A DNA stretch of 64,000 nucleotides from Phallus indusiatus (taxonomy: Eukaryota; Basidiomycota; Agaricomycetes; Phallales; Phallaceae): NCBI GenBank assembly GCA_027605045.1, contig JAQFWX010000006.1, positions 1,922,001-1,986,000 of the forward strand. The letters run 5' to 3'. A program made the translations under genes and the position numbers. Below, in pieces: positions 42,413-58,102 of this stretch (position 1 is the first letter of the stretch; each line of letters begins with the position of its first letter). The notes under the pieces were generated by a model. That model was not told the DNA's origin. It worked only from the letters and a program-made list of their open reading frames with translations, and did no database searches.

Positions 42413-45042
42413 ATGGCGACCAGGTGGTCTTCGCTGCGACCGCGGTCATTCATCTCCTCCCTTTTTGCTACTTTCTTCACTTTCATAATTGTCCTTACTC
42501 TTTGTCCTGTCGCTACCAATGCCGGGTCTGAAAAATCCTCTGAATACGGAACTGTTATTGGAATAGGTACAGTCATGCCTCTTTTTTCTTTCTTTCTTTC
42601 TCTGGCTTGCGTCTTACTGGTTTATATATATTAGATTTGGGAACAACGTAAGTCTCGTCAAGCATTTTGACCAGCCATTCAAATCAATTTTGTTTCAATC
42701 GTATAGCTATTCTTGTGTTGGGTAAGTACTTCTGTTGTTTTTCGACAAACACGCAGCTTATTCATCCCTCGTACCTCAGTGTCCAACGTAATGGGAGAGT
42801 TGAGATTATAGCTAACGATCAAGGTCACCGTATCACACCGTCGTGGGTCAGCTTCACTGACGAGGAACGTTTGTACGTACCAACTTAGCCACTGAACCTT
42901 ACTAGGCCAAATACTGATTTTTTGACACAAGGATTGGAGACTCTGCCAAGAACGCTTTCCACTCCAACCCTGAGAATACCGTCTTCGATGCTAAACGACT
43001 CCTGGGTCGTAAATTCGACGACCCCGAAGTTCAACGCGACACGAAACATTGGCCTTTCAAGATCATCGACAAGGGTGGTAAACCAGCCATTCAAGTCAAA
43101 CATAAAGGCGAACTTCGTGACTTTGTAAATAACATTTCCGTTTTCCTCATCTCGTTGCTTACTTATACCATTCGCCACTAGACACCTGAAGAAATCTCAT
43201 CAATGGTTCTCACCAAAATGAAAGAAACCGCCGAAGCTTACCTAGGCCACAAGGTCACCCACGCTGTCGTCACCGTTCCCGCTTACTTCAACGACGCCCA
43301 ACGTCAGGCTACCAAAGACGCCGGCTTCATCGCAGGTCTTACCATTCTCCGAATCATCAACGAACCCACAGCTGCAGCCATCGCCTACGGTCTAGACAAG
43401 AAGGGCGGTGAATCACAAATCATCGTTTACGACTTGGGTGGTGGTACCTTCGATGTTTCCCTTTTGTCCATTGAAGACGGCGTTTTTGAAGTATTGGCTA
43501 CGTCGGGCGACACCCATCTTGGAGGTGAAGACTTTGACAACCGTGTCATCGACTACATGGTCAAGACGTACAAAAAGAAAACCGGCGTCGACGTCACCAA
43601 CAACCTGCGTGCCATGGGAAAGCTCAAGCGCGAGGTCGAAAAGGCTAAACGCACTCTCAGTAGTCAAAGCAGCGTCCGGTTAGAAATTGAAAGCTTTGAA
43701 AGCGGTAACGACTTCTCCGAGACCTTGACTCGGGCCAAGTTCGAAGAATTGAATATGGACTTGTTCAGGAAGACCATGAAACCCGTCGAACAAGTTCTCA
43801 AAGACGCTGGGATCAAGAAGGATCAGATTCATGACGTCGTTCTCGTTGGAGGGTCCACCCGTATTCCCAAGGTTCAACAGCTCTTGAAAGAGTACTTTGG
43901 TAAAGAGCCGTCGAAAAGTATCAACCCCGACGAAGCTGTTGCATACGGTGCGGCCATTCAAGGTGGTGTCTTATCCGGAGAAGAAGGTACTGAAGACTTG
44001 GTTCTTATCGATGTCTGCCCCTTGACCCTTGGTATCGAAACATCCGGTATGGTTTCTTGGGTGCTTTTGGGTTTAACATTATGCTTATGACTATATAGGT
44101 GGTGTCATGACATCGCTCATTACTCGCAATACCGTAGTTCCAACCAAAAAGAGTCAAATCTTCTCCACAGCCGCCGATAACCAACCTACGGGTGAGTTAA
44201 CGCTCGTTTTGCCTCTCCCCTTTTTGGACTTTATCTGATGTGTCATTTAGTCCTCATCCAAGTCTACGAAGGCGAACGCTCAATGACCAAGGATAACCAT
44301 ATGTTGGGATCATTTGAGTTGACTGGCATTCCTCCTGCTCCTCGTGGCGTCCCTCAAATTGAAGTAACCTTCGAAATCGACGCTAACGCTATACTAACCG
44401 TACATGCAGTTGACAAGGGAACGTAAGTCGCTTTCATAATCTTGCTATTAGTTTCGACTTCTTCAATTCATACTCTTCTCTCCTCAATCTAGCGGCAAAT
44501 CTCAACAAATCCGGATTGAGAATAATAAAGACCGACTTTCCCAAGATGAAATTGAACGCATGGTTCGTGAAGCCGAAGAATTTGCTTCAGAAGACGAAGC
44601 CCTTCGCAAGAAGGCCGAAGCTCTTAATGGTCTAGTCGCCTTCACCAATGGGTTGAAATCTCAACTCGGCGACGAGGAAGGTCTAGGTGGCAAAGTGAGC
44701 GGGAATGGTTGCAGAGACAATTATTATATACTAACACTCGTTTTGCTTTTGCTTTTTAGCTATCCTCATCTGACAAGAAGGAGATTTTAGCGGCCATCAA
44801 GGAAGCCAATGACTGGATAGACTCAAACGGTCAATCTGCGTCCTCCGAAGAGTTGGAAGATAAGCTATCGGGTGAGTGAATCCTCAAGTCTACATGCTCT
44901 AAAGAGATAATTTATATTTTAAATAGAGCTCCAAAACGTCGTCAGCCCGATTACATCAAAACTGTATGGCGGAGGCGGCAGTAATTCGTACACTCGCGAA
45001 GAGGATGAAGAGGAGTTTGGACATTCGCACGACGAGCTATAG
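42413..45042 (+). CDS. KAR2: ER-resident Hsp70 chaperone BiP/Kar2
   Basis: Starts [20 protein letters not shown] with a hydrophobic signal peptide ([18 protein letters not shown]). Joined exons give the nucleotide-binding domain: [20 protein letters not shown] (split by two introns), [46 protein letters not shown] and [12 protein letters not shown]. The substrate-binding domain ([35 protein letters not shown]) and helical lid follow, ending SHDEL with TAG at 45040-45042. HDEL retains it in the ER lumen, where it folds proteins in an ATP cycle, drives import and controls the unfolded protein response. The many introns all have GT-AG ends and the sequence appears complete. A truncated 5' copy lies at 34431-35006. 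It is convergent with the SRPK gene. Confidence 0.96.
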
Positions 45043-45397
45043 ATACATATATACACACTTTAAGATTCCAGCGTTGTAATTTAATTATAGAACGCAAAAA
45101 CTTTTATTCTCAAACTATGTAGTACATTTCCAAACTATCGGCTAATACAGTCGACTACTACACCATGATAGGAGCGGGAAGAAGGGCGACGCAAAACAAC
45201 GGAGTTACACTAAGAAGAATAAGGTCTTGAAGGGAGAAATATTTAAAAGGGAGGTCAACGTTAGCCCATGAAAAAATCTATACACGCCGAATGCCACATG
45301 CTGCTCTACAAAGAATCAAGAAGTGGGGGGAAGAGCGCCTCTGAAGGAAGTACACGAGCCAGTAATGCTACATAACATCAACACTACAAGGAAAGGT
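45043..45397. other. Shared 3' region of BiP and SRPK genes
   Basis: Convergent 355-bp spacer with AT-rich polyadenylation-type sequence near 45050-45110 on the BiP side. No gene seen. Confidence 0.5.
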
Positions 45398-48396
<2,999 letters not shown>

Positions 48397-49383
48397 TTAA
48401 CGCGATTTCCGAGATTGAGACTCAAACAAGTCCATCATATAGGCCAAACCAGCTTGTCGGTCTCTTTCCATGGACGCGACCAGCTTGGCCATGGATGCAA
48501 CCTTCTCTTCTAGTTTGGCTATGGTTGCTTTGTTTGCATTCACTTCAGCCCGAAGTTCCGCCAACGTGTCCGTCACGCTATTCGAAGGGGCCAATGACTT
48601 CTCCGAAGTATCCTCAGGTTCGTCAAATTGTGGCGCGTCATTCGGTTGATCTTCATGCAGGTCATCATCGTCGGATGTGTTCGCATTTATTTGCAAAGAC
48701 CTCGAAGATGTCTCGCTTTTCGAATCCTCAGTCAGTGGTCCCTTTCGTCCCTTTTCTTGCATGCGGCGATACGACGCAGAGCCAGTGACCTTGTCGCTTG
48801 GTTTAAAATATGCGCCGAGTTCACTTCTTGGTTTCGTATTGGGGCGACTTTTGCCTTTATCGAGCCCACTTGCAGAAAGAACAGTGATGTCACGGTCCTG
48901 GCTACTAGTAGAACGATGATCGAGTGCGGCTGCTGTCTCCGGGGTTGCGCTCAGATTGACAGCAGAACTAAAAAAAACCACGAGTTAAAATCTTTGCTAT
49001 TAGTTACTTTACTTGCTATTAGAATGTGAACCCTACATCTTGCGCTTTTTTAACGCTAATACTGTTCTATTTTTTCCACTGGAAAGCACTGTAAGTCTTT
49101 GTCGAATCTTTGATGATCATCCGAAATTGAGGGTCTCGGTGAGAGAAATAGAAATGAATACTAATTAATATGAACCCACTGCGTCATTTGCAGTCAGACC
49201 CGCGACCCTGACAGTGTTATCAGTGCACGTTATCACGGAGTTTCTTGTCGTAGTCGTCGGAATACCCAGAGCTTCCAAGTCTCGTCGAACTTGATAAGCC
49301 AACACTTCTGGTGTTTGAGACGCATGTAAAGCCTCTGGGTAGTAAGTGATCTCAAAGGGTTTGAAAACACGTGGCTCGGTCAT
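48397..49383 (-). CDS. Uncharacterised protein with C-terminal coiled coil
   Basis: Three exons. Exon 1 runs from ATG 49383 (MTEPRVFKPFEITYYPEALH) to TANDAV. A short exon 2 (LSSGKNRTVLALKKRK) is joined in phase 1 and phase 2. Exon 3 begins SAVNLSATPETAAALDHR and ends at TAA/TGA near 48397. The middle is polar, with an acidic run (TSDDDDLHEDQ). The last 60 residues (TLAELRAEVNANKATIAKLEE, KVASMAKLVASMERDRQ) have the heptad pattern of a coiled coil, suggesting dimerisation. A basic stretch (KKRK) could be nuclear targeting. I do not recognise the family. No signal peptide. Confidence 0.65.
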
Positions 49384-49647
49384 TCGCAACGAGTTTATAG
49401 TGTACGTATCAGTACTATATCACGAGAAAGTAACAGAGCAAACTCGCTGCAGCTTCGTTGAGACTGGCGCTAAATCTCTCTCAGTACGAAGTAGCTGTCT
49501 CATTGTGCGCGTTTTTTTAAGAAGTGATAATAAATATGTATTAAAATGAGTATCATATGGTATTATGGTATACCGTAAAACACATTAGTGCACACACCGC
49601 TCGGAATAGTTGAAAACAACATGAGCCTGTCTGTATTACTGATCAAC

Positions 49648-52521
49648 CTATATTCCACCCATACCCCCCATTGTGCTCCAATCGATAGTACCGAGACTAT
49701 CCCAAGTAAAAGCAGCCGCGGCGTCGGAAAATAACTCTGTTCCCAGCAAATTGAGATCAAGATAAACAGGTGGTGGTTGTTGCTCAGGTTGTTGTTGTTG
49801 TTGTCGCTGCTGCGGCAGCGGCGGTGGCTGTTGATGTTGTTGGGGTAATTGAGAAGAAGGAAGGTGAGAATGATAAGGTGGCGGAACACCAGCAGGACCC
49901 GTCGTCGTCGAATATTGACCTGAAGCAGAGGAGGAAGCTCTGGATTCGTGTGCGCTGAAACACGGATCGCATGCACGAAGTCCACCAGTCCCAGCCGTCT
50001 TTAAGGCTCGTTTTTCTTCCCAAATACGAACCAAGGCATCTAGAATGTCGACGTATCGTGATGCTGAATGGTCGTATCGAGCTTCAGGCGTATGCAGACC
50101 GCTGCGTCCTTCCTTGTTGTCTTGATAGCACGAAGAAACAGTACTCGGCAGTTCACAAGCGCGTGACTGTCCTATCTCAGACATTCGAGAAATAACCTTC
50201 CTGATAGCGCTTTCTGCCTGCTTTGTGAACCCAGCAGGCGGGCTTTCGCCAGGTCCTCTCCGGTGACCGTAATCCGAAGAAGCTACTTGGTGACGCAAGA
50301 CGAGCATAACGGCTAGCACTACCATGGCATAGAGACGATCTGGAGCCGACGAAAATACGGCTAACGAAGACTTGCCTCTGCAAGAAGTTTGCGTGTCTCG
50401 TTCTTGGGAGATAGGAGAGAAGTTGGTGGGTATAGAGGCAGAGTATTTATTGAAGAGCCTTATGATAGCGTGTGCACTCTTGTTTCCCGTTACGCTCCAT
50501 GACCATAAAGCATACTTTATCTCGTCTGGCGCCGAAGTCAAGGGACATGAGTGACAAAGCGTCAAAGTGCAATGCGTGACGAATATCATGCAGAGATAGT
50601 GGTATTCGATTTCGAGGATAGCATAAACGTGAGAGGCAGATGGTAGTGCTTCGCCTGTAACAAGTTCTCCTGGTCAATAACGGAAACCTGAACACGAAAG
50701 GAAAGAAAGAAAACGGACAAGCAATGGTGCTAAATTCGATCTCCCACTCGCCAAGACGGGTCAAGTAAAGGTAGACAATCTCGATAAAACCCAACCAAGC
50801 GTCCCTGGTCCGAGGTATAGCTTGACCAATCTTTTCTTTGTCGCGTTCTTTCTCAAACGGGAACTTGGTCTTGGAACTCTCGCTCAATGAGACGGATGAT
50901 ACAGCTGAAATGCCGCGTTCACCCATAGCTGCCGTTATGATGCCGTGAAGATTCGTTTGAAGGATAAGAAGAATGTCTGAGGCATTGCCACCAGACGATG
51001 CAACCGCTGAAGCACGACCCGTAGGAACAGGGTCAGCTGCAATGTCGAGAGCCTGGATAAAGGTATCGGATGGGGGGGAGGGCGCGATAGAGCCTGCGCC
51101 TAACGTGAGTCTGTATTGAGGCGATTGAGCAAAACTTGATCATGAAAATGAAAATGACACCCACATCGTCTCATTAGCACGTATAGCGTACCACTGGAAA
51201 ATTGGAGATTAGTGAAAACTGAGACGTTGCGGTGTACTTGGAGCAATAACTAACCAGCCTTGTCAAATCAAGCATGTCATCATCATCGGACGGGTCTTTT
51301 GTTCGATCGACCGGCAAACTAGGTTTATTGAATCTTCCGCCTGCGCTGGCCATGCGTTTTGCACCATGAACCAGCAGCTCAACATCGTCAGCGGGATCCA
51401 GTGGCCACAGAACGAGAATAAGCAGTGCGTATAAGGACTCGATAAGCGGATGGGAAGTCGGATTGGCGAATATCTGACCAACGTAGTTTAGTGCAAGTTC
51501 CCGGAGACGCTTGCTACAGGCGTGCGATATACCGGCCAAAGTACGGGAGGCCGTGGCTAAGATGACGGTAGAGAGAAAGGACGAGATGTTGTCCAAGACG
51601 CCGTTACGAATCAACCGAACTACTGGCAGCCATGGGGCGTAATGATGAAGAAAACTAAGTTGAGAAAGGAAAGTCAATTGAAAAATGGAAAGAACATTGA
51701 GCGAAATAAGACTCACTGCTTCTTTAGTCTAGCCTCGTCCAGAGCAGATAGAGAAACCGAGTCTTGACTTCTGGCATTATTGAGTCCGCTTCTCAGCTCT
51801 GTATCTGGTGGGCCCGGGGGTGCATTCCGACGGACCAGGTTTTGTACAAGGGTAAGGGGTGCGATCCAACGCTTCCAATCAGACTGGAGCTGGGCAAATG
51901 CACCTTCTTGTGATGAGAAGTCACGAGGGAAGGGGAATAGGGTTGATTCTACGTGGGACAGAGTTTCAGGAGAGAGAGGAGTCTGTGGCGTTGTGACAGA
52001 GGGTACGGGTAGGGTCTGCGCCGAATGCTGATTTGAGGGCGAAGATTTCGACGAGGAAGGGGTAACGGTTGCCCTTGCCAACATCTCGGTGGTATTGGCC
52101 AATACATGGAGACGCGAATCGTCGGGGGATCTAAAATCGGTAAGTAATGAGTGTACAACAGCTGCTTGGATAGAGAGTAGAGTACTTACTGCTGTCGGTG
52201 GCTGGCACTGGATGTGGGTCTCACACCGACAGATAAGGCCGGGACCAGCGGGGACCTTGGAGGACTTTTGGGCAAGATGTGACGGGGACGACGGGTCTTT
52301 ATTGTATCCGTCGACAAGGGCTCTGGATCAAAAACGCAGGGTATTCCGATGACGCTACATCTGTGGCAGCCCTCTCCGTCGCCAGCGAGACGTTCGCAAC
52401 GGCTTTTTTGTTTTCTGCAGGCATTGCAAGCCTTTGAAGTCTTGGGTCGTTTTGGACGGGATGGTACGAATGAAGATGGTGAGATGGCACGTTTAATTGA
52501 AGTCTCTCCTCCGATGTTCAT
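49648..52521 (-). CDS. Zn2Cys6 fungal transcription factor
   Basis: From ATG 52521 (MNIGGETSIKRAISPSSF), residues about 30-62 read KACNACRKQKSRC, then CHRCSVIGIPC, i.e. C-x2-C-x6-C-x9-C-x2-C-x6-C, the binuclear zinc cluster that binds CGG-type DNA sites. Later exons give a helical middle region (HHYAPWLPVVRLIRNG, SKRLRELALNYVGQIF, LYALLILVLWPLDP) typical of the fungal regulatory domain, and further exons to GRRNKEGR-type polar sequence. The C-terminus is Gln/Pro-rich (about 49755-49850) and ends TIDWSTMGGMGGI at TAG 49650-49648, resembling an activation domain. It shares a 666-bp divergent promoter region with the gene at 53188. Target pathway unknown. Exon borders in 50590-51250 were not all resolved. 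Confidence 0.88.
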
Positions 52522-53187
52522 GTTTTCTGACAGTGATAGGGTAAGACTACCAGCGGGAGGCCGGGGCGTGCGCCTGATGAATGGACTCGTGTGGACTCGC
52601 GCTCCGATTGGCCAATGCCCACCGGTTCAACAGAAATACCAAGTGAGCTCGATTGGCATACATTATACTCTATAAAATACCTGCTAAATGAACTGTATAT
52701 CTTGGGGAGAGAAATAACTTTGCGTTGTCAAAATTGTTTTACGCGCACCGCGGATGGCTATGCTTCTTAACTTTATATTTGAGTCAAAGACAGGGTCTTC
52801 CCGGCGCAGCGCAGTACATACAGCGGAATGAATGAATCTTTAGAAGTAGCAAATACGCTGAGAGATTTTAGAAGACCACTTGTATTTCAAAACACATGAA
52901 TTCAGCGCCATATCAGTTGTGTGTGTTCAGTTGAATCATAGCCCCATAGCCCCCACACTGGCCAACAGGCTTTCAGTTGCCACAGCTCCCCCCACAGCTG
53001 CGAAAGCGGGAACAAATGACCAAATTCAGCGAGAGCGTGACGTTTTCGCTTTCGTGTCACCCACACAGACGCCCATAGCCACCTTAGTGACCTTTACTGC
53101 TTTTACCTCGGCCCCCCCTTGCGACGTCTCTGTTTTTCTTCTCGACACATCCAAAAAAGCGACCTTTTCCTCACTTTCTTTTGTCGA
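52522..53187. promoter_or_regulatory. Divergent promoter region, Zn2Cys6 gene and Ser/Pro-rich gene
   Basis: 666 bp between two divergently transcribed genes. CT-rich stretches near 53140-53185 precede the plus-strand ATG; TATAAAAT lies at 52672-52679. No additional gene seen. Confidence 0.45.
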
Positions 53188-54628
53188 ATGTCTCAAGAAC
53201 AGTCTCCAACAACACCAGCTTTTATGGCGACCCCAATGCTCTCGACATCGACCAATCTGAGCAACAATGCACACACACAACACAAAATCACTGCATCTCC
53301 TTCCCGCCCAACACACACTCTTTCCCCTATCCCGCTCCACCCAGCCCGGGCTGGCTCCAAATCCCCGACTTCAATACCATCAAGCCCTACTTCTATGTAC
53401 GTGTACTTTTAAAGAGAAAACTTTCCATACTTATTATTATTTCTTTGTTTACAGACGTTCTGCGTCTTCCGCCATTTTCGAAAGAGACATCGAACCTCTG
53501 GTCTTACCTCATCCACATCACACACATCCACATCGGACGCCACGTAGCACACAGATGGAGCAAACCGTTCCCAGTGTTTTAACAGAGGCCGCCGCCGCTC
53601 TCGCCTCCATTTCTGAAAACGGTCAATCCGGAGCTGAAGCTATCTCGATCCTCACTCCTCAAGCCCCATCTCCGTCGTACGGTCTGGCTTTGGGGATGAC
53701 GGCCTTGCCTATCAGTCCGACTGGGCAGCCTTTTGGTTCTGCCTTCAGTGCACCTGGAAGTACCGGCATACGAACTCCTGCAGGTTTCGGTAGTCAAAGC
53801 AGAAGTCCCAGTCCTTCGCGAGCGACATCAATCTCCATCTCTTCTCCCGGTCCTTCTGCCCCCGCCGCTTCCTCCTCTTCTAAGAAAACTCCTGCAGCTT
53901 CGCCTATCCCTTCACCTCTTGCCGGAACATCATCACTTCCCAGCGTTACCCCCATCATGTCTCATGGCATCCCTAGCCCTCGTCAGCACCACGTCAACAG
54001 CACCCCACCGTCTTCTTATTCCCCACCCGCAATCCAAACGTCTCCTTCACTTCGTCCTTCCTCCCATTCACAGTATAACGACATTGTAGGCCATATGGAC
54101 GGCCCTTCGGTTCTCCCACCATCTCTTTTACACATTGATCCTTCTTCATTGCCACCTGCTCCTGCTCGACAAAACCTATCGGCGACAAGTCCTGATCAGA
54201 CAACAACTTCGAAACGCCTTTCATTCATTTCGTACTCGGATCTCCTCTACAGTACTCCTGTCGCTTCACATCCCCTTAGCTCATTAACCTCCAGCGCAAC
54301 CATCACCCCTCCACCTCATCTACCTGCCGTCACAAATAACGTGCCAATCGTCCTTCCAAATCCTACTGCCGGTACATCGAGCAGACCTCTCAGCATGTAT
54401 TCTTTCACCGCCCGAACCGGGAAACAAAGCTATCCTTCCCAGACATATGCCAGTGATTATGCTGCGCCTTCCGATGATGGCGCATCTCGTAGGCACTCTG
54501 TTCTAACTCAAAGCGAAGATATCACCCAACGCATGATTGATGATCTTGGGGGAGAATGGGAAAGGGAAGGACTTGGAAAGGGTCTTGAAGAACGGCTAGA
54601 AGGTATCACAATGGCGGCGTCAGGCTAA
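53188..54628 (+). CDS. Ser/Thr/Pro-rich uncharacterised fungal protein
   Basis: Two exons. Exon 1 (MSQEQSPTTPAFMATPML ...) ends at SPTS with donor GTACGTG near 53398; exon 2 begins RSASSAIFERDIEPL after acceptor TTTACAG at 53453. Short conserved-looking blocks sit in disordered sequence: VPSVLTEAAAALASI, RLSFISYSDLLYS, and the C-terminal HSVLTQSEDITQRMIDDLGG followed by EWEREGLGKGLEERL, predicted helical. It has no transmembrane or signal segment. Many Ser-Pro and Thr-Pro sites suggest proline-directed phosphorylation. I do not recognise the family, and function is unknown. The stop is TAA at 54626-54628, followed by a T-rich 3' region. Confidence 0.7.
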
Positions 54629-55951
54629 ATTAAATAAACATTTTTGTTTTCTTCTTCTTTTTTAAAGTTTCTAGGATTAGTTTTAGTGTTTTTTTTTCTC
54701 TCTTTCTCTGTCTCGGTTTCCTATACCCGACTCATTATTTGCGGTACCTTAGCTTCGTTTCATCCTGATTTTCTGTCTCATCCTCCATGTCGTCTCTCTC
54801 CGTCACTTTGATGCTGCTTCTCGATGTTTGGTTTACTTGTTGTGTGCATTGCCACGATATTATGGATTCAAGTTAGTTCTGTTATTTTTTTCTTTTTTTC
54901 AAACAAAAAAACTGTAGTTTTGTTGTTATGTATATTTTGTTTGCGTAACGCGTAATGATTAAATCCGGGCATGCATGGCACATTCACGTTGTATGGATTT
55001 TGATATAATGGAACCTCTGAAAGCATCATCAGAATGTAGCAGCACTGGTTATCGATCTACATGACTTCAAAATGAAATCGTAGGCTTTACTTGAAGATTA
55101 CCAAATGGTCTACCGATACCATTATAAAGTATGACGCTAGTAAGGTATACGTAGGAAACTCCTGAAACGCAGAACATGCATGTCTCGTACGTCTTGTTTT
55201 GACTGTTCTTGTTAATCGCCTACGGAACCTTGCTGCTACACCAAAGACAGAGCATACAGACAAGGTGAGCTCCGGTGCCTTATCGGTTTGCGCGAAGAAA
55301 AAGTCCAAAGCGACCGCGATTAGAAAAGAGACTCGAGAGACTCGGAAAAACGAGAGCGCTGCCCAAAGCAGTACTTCCAAAAGTGTCAAGTATTAGTCGA
55401 TACTGAACAATTCGAATGAATGAGCTTTTTTATTACTTGTCATGGAAAAAAATGTAAATACCTCACCAAAACACATACGTATGACGGTCACATGGGGTGG
55501 TCATTTCGTTCACTCATCATCAAAGCATGGAGAAAAGGAAGCCTTGACGGGATATGATACGAGAACAAGGTATCAGATCTTTCGAGAATCGCGTCGCCTT
55601 GGCTAAGGACCAAGAAAGATGGACGCTCGTGGGATGGTGTGGCGAGACAGGGGAGAGATTTCGGGTTTGATTAAAGACTGCCTTCGAACATGCCGTAATA
55701 CGTGATGGAATGCGTCAGATGATCTTTTTCAATGTCCTGGGTGCTAGAGTAAACTTCTGTGCTAGTACTGGCGCTGCGGTGCTCCTGCGATTGTAGGGAT
55801 AGGGAAAGAACTACAAGCCTTTCTAGTACTCGTCGTATCGAGTCACTAGTCACGTACGTACGCATAACCCCGGCCATCCACATCTCTCATTCCAGGTCTT
55901 TTGTCTAATTCGCTGTACGCACCCATTGCACATTTTCTCGCCTTCGCTTAG
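54629..55951. other. Spacer with two weak small coding candidates
   Basis: 54640-54960 is a T-rich 3' flank. A lysine-rich open frame on the plus strand at 55199-55396 (RNLAATPKTEHTDKVSSG ... KSVKY) and a 60-70 codon frame on the minus strand at 55671-55883 (SIRRVLERLVVLSLSLQ) look moderately gene-like but have no recognisable domain or clear start context. I give each about 0.2. The minus frame would share a promoter with the TPR gene. Confidence 0.3.
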
Positions 55952-58102
55952 TGTCTCTTCCGCCAGAAATTGAAGCTCTCAAGGCTGAAGGCAACGCACT
56001 CTACCTCGCGGGCGACCACACTGCTGCGATAAACAAGTACACGATCGCCATCACTACCGTGTCTGACAACGCCATTTTATTTGCAAATCGTGCTGCATGT
56101 CATCTCGCTCTCAGACAGTTTGTCCCATTTTCTCGTCTCTTTTCCCTGTTCTTGCCTTTGATCTCATCTAGCTAGATATGAACAGGCTCGTGAAGACGCG
56201 CAAAAAGTATACAGCTTTACAAAATACTCCACTACCCATTCCCACCTTTTGTTTTTTCAGGCTACAGAACTAGATTCCAAATATGCCAAAGGATGGGGTC
56301 GGTTAGGTTCTGCCTTAGAAGTAAGTAAAACACGGTGAAAAGCTCACCACGCACTATTTGAATCTCAATCTAGGGTATTTCCAGCTACAAAGAAGCCTTA
56401 GATGCATACGGAAAAGCCATCGAGTGCATCCAAGTGCTCTCGACTCTTTCAGATACCGACAAGAAGCTCAAGGCGCAATACAAGTCCTGTTTTACTCGGA
56501 TGGAACTCCTGTCAGAGAGTCGTCATATAACGATGAAGGAATCAGATTTGGTGGATAAAAGGATGCCTTGGGACTTGGTCGATGAAATGGGGGGTGACCT
56601 TCCAGCCGAAAGTAGCGTCAGTTTTAGAATCAAATCATATTCTTTGTCATTGGACTGACGAACATTCTTTTCAAGGGTCAGGTTGTTTTGGCTGCATGGA
56701 AAGTTCGTATTCATGGAATTTCCTGCGTTTCAGCCAAAACTCACTCGCGTTTAATTCGTCAGGGTTTGGAAAGGTCGAAAGCAATCCTTAAAAGCCTTAC
56801 GGTGTATCCTAATGGCTTAATGGGTGGGAGGGTTGGTGGTCTGGAAGAATTAAGCAATGCTATTCTGACGGAGGAGCGATGTATTATTCTGAAAGGAGAC
56901 GATTCACTGGTCAAAGACTATAACCAATACTGTGAGCACGTTACATTCCAACTACCTTCTGACTGATAAACTTTACGCTCGGCACAGTACAATTTGAAAT
57001 TTGTCGATTCAATGCATGGGTATCTGTGACAAAACCTCGGGAGATCATCAGACTAGCAAAACATAGGTTATCGCAAACTGGGAACTGGGATAGCATCCGT
57101 GGCGCACTTGCCTGCCAAGCTCGGTCGGTGCATTCATGTCTTCTCTATCATTATCTTCTCTCTACGATTGCTGACTTCTCATCAGAGCCTGGATTATCCT
57201 GGGTTTTCTAGGACAGGTATCCCACATAACTCGGGATGAGCTTTTCAACTGGTATGATCGGACCTGCAAGCTTATAGAGCTTGGACAGATGGAATGGCCT
57301 GATGTCCCTCGAGACCTTCGAGGCACCATTTTTGACACCACATTTCTCCGTGGAGTTCAAGTTCTCCGAATGAATGCTTACATGCAGGTATGTTACATCT
57401 ATACGTTTCATTTCATTAATTGAAAAAAAAATGTTTAGGCACAATGTAAACCACCTTCGTGCCTCTGGCAAGTTCACGCTGGATGGCCTGTTGACTCTAG
57501 CAGATGAGATTATTGCCGGTGTAGAGAACACACCATTAGAAGAAGTGGAAAACATGCGCATGGTTCCTTACTTCTACCTTGCTTTCTACCGCTACCCCCA
57601 AGCGACAGCCTGGAGGTAATCTCATTTTTTTTAACTCAATATGCTGCAGTGTTGAAACATTTATAGTATAAGAGGCTTTGTCTATTATCGCAAAGCAAGC
57701 TTTGAGAGTGAGGAAACTACCCTTGAGGATCGTGAATGGTCCAGAAAATCTGGCGAAGCATATGTCAAGTCGGCTGACTTATACCCAGAAGATGATGAAA
57801 TCCATTGTTGTGTGTGTTACATTGATTTTTCCAATACAGACTGACGATTGTTGATAGTTATGTTGAAAACCGCGATTCAATCCTACTCCTCAGCCAACAA
57901 CACGGCACGTGAAATGTTGGCTATCATGGAACGCATTCGCCTTGCTTATCCTAAGATGCAGCGTATATGGAGAAATTCGGCATCAGAGTTGGAGGGTGGA
58001 CATGAACAACTTGTTCAGGTTATGAATGCAGAAGATGAGTGTAGGCAAGCATTGGCTGCTGGGAAGTTTACATTGAATGATCCTATTGCGTTGGCAGTTT
58101 AG
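55952..58102 (+). CDS. TPR-repeat protein, start codon apparently split by an intron
   Basis: Coding begins at 55952 with (A)TG TCT CTT CCG (SLPPEIEALKAEGNALYLAG). There is no in-frame ATG between the stop at 55906-55908 and this point, and AG stands at 55950-55951, so the initiator ATG is probably made by splicing an upstream A to TG. The N-terminus has TPR repeats: EIEALKAEGNALYLAGDHTA, ANRAACHLAL, ATELDSKYAKGWGRLGSAL and YKEALDAYGKAIE. The remainder, over about nine exons, is a helical region that is hard to classify (KMRIHGIS-type, DVPRDLRGTIFDTTFLRGVQ, YLAFYRYPQATAW, EDREWSRKSGEAYVKSADLY), ending LNDPIALAV at TAG 58100-58102. TPRs bind partner peptides, often Hsp70/Hsp90 tails, so an adaptor role is plausible. 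Confidence 0.8.

Noticed and set aside
53579..54224. Open frames on the opposite strand and other frames of the Ser/Pro-rich gene
   Set aside because: They are shadows of biased codon use in the real gene.
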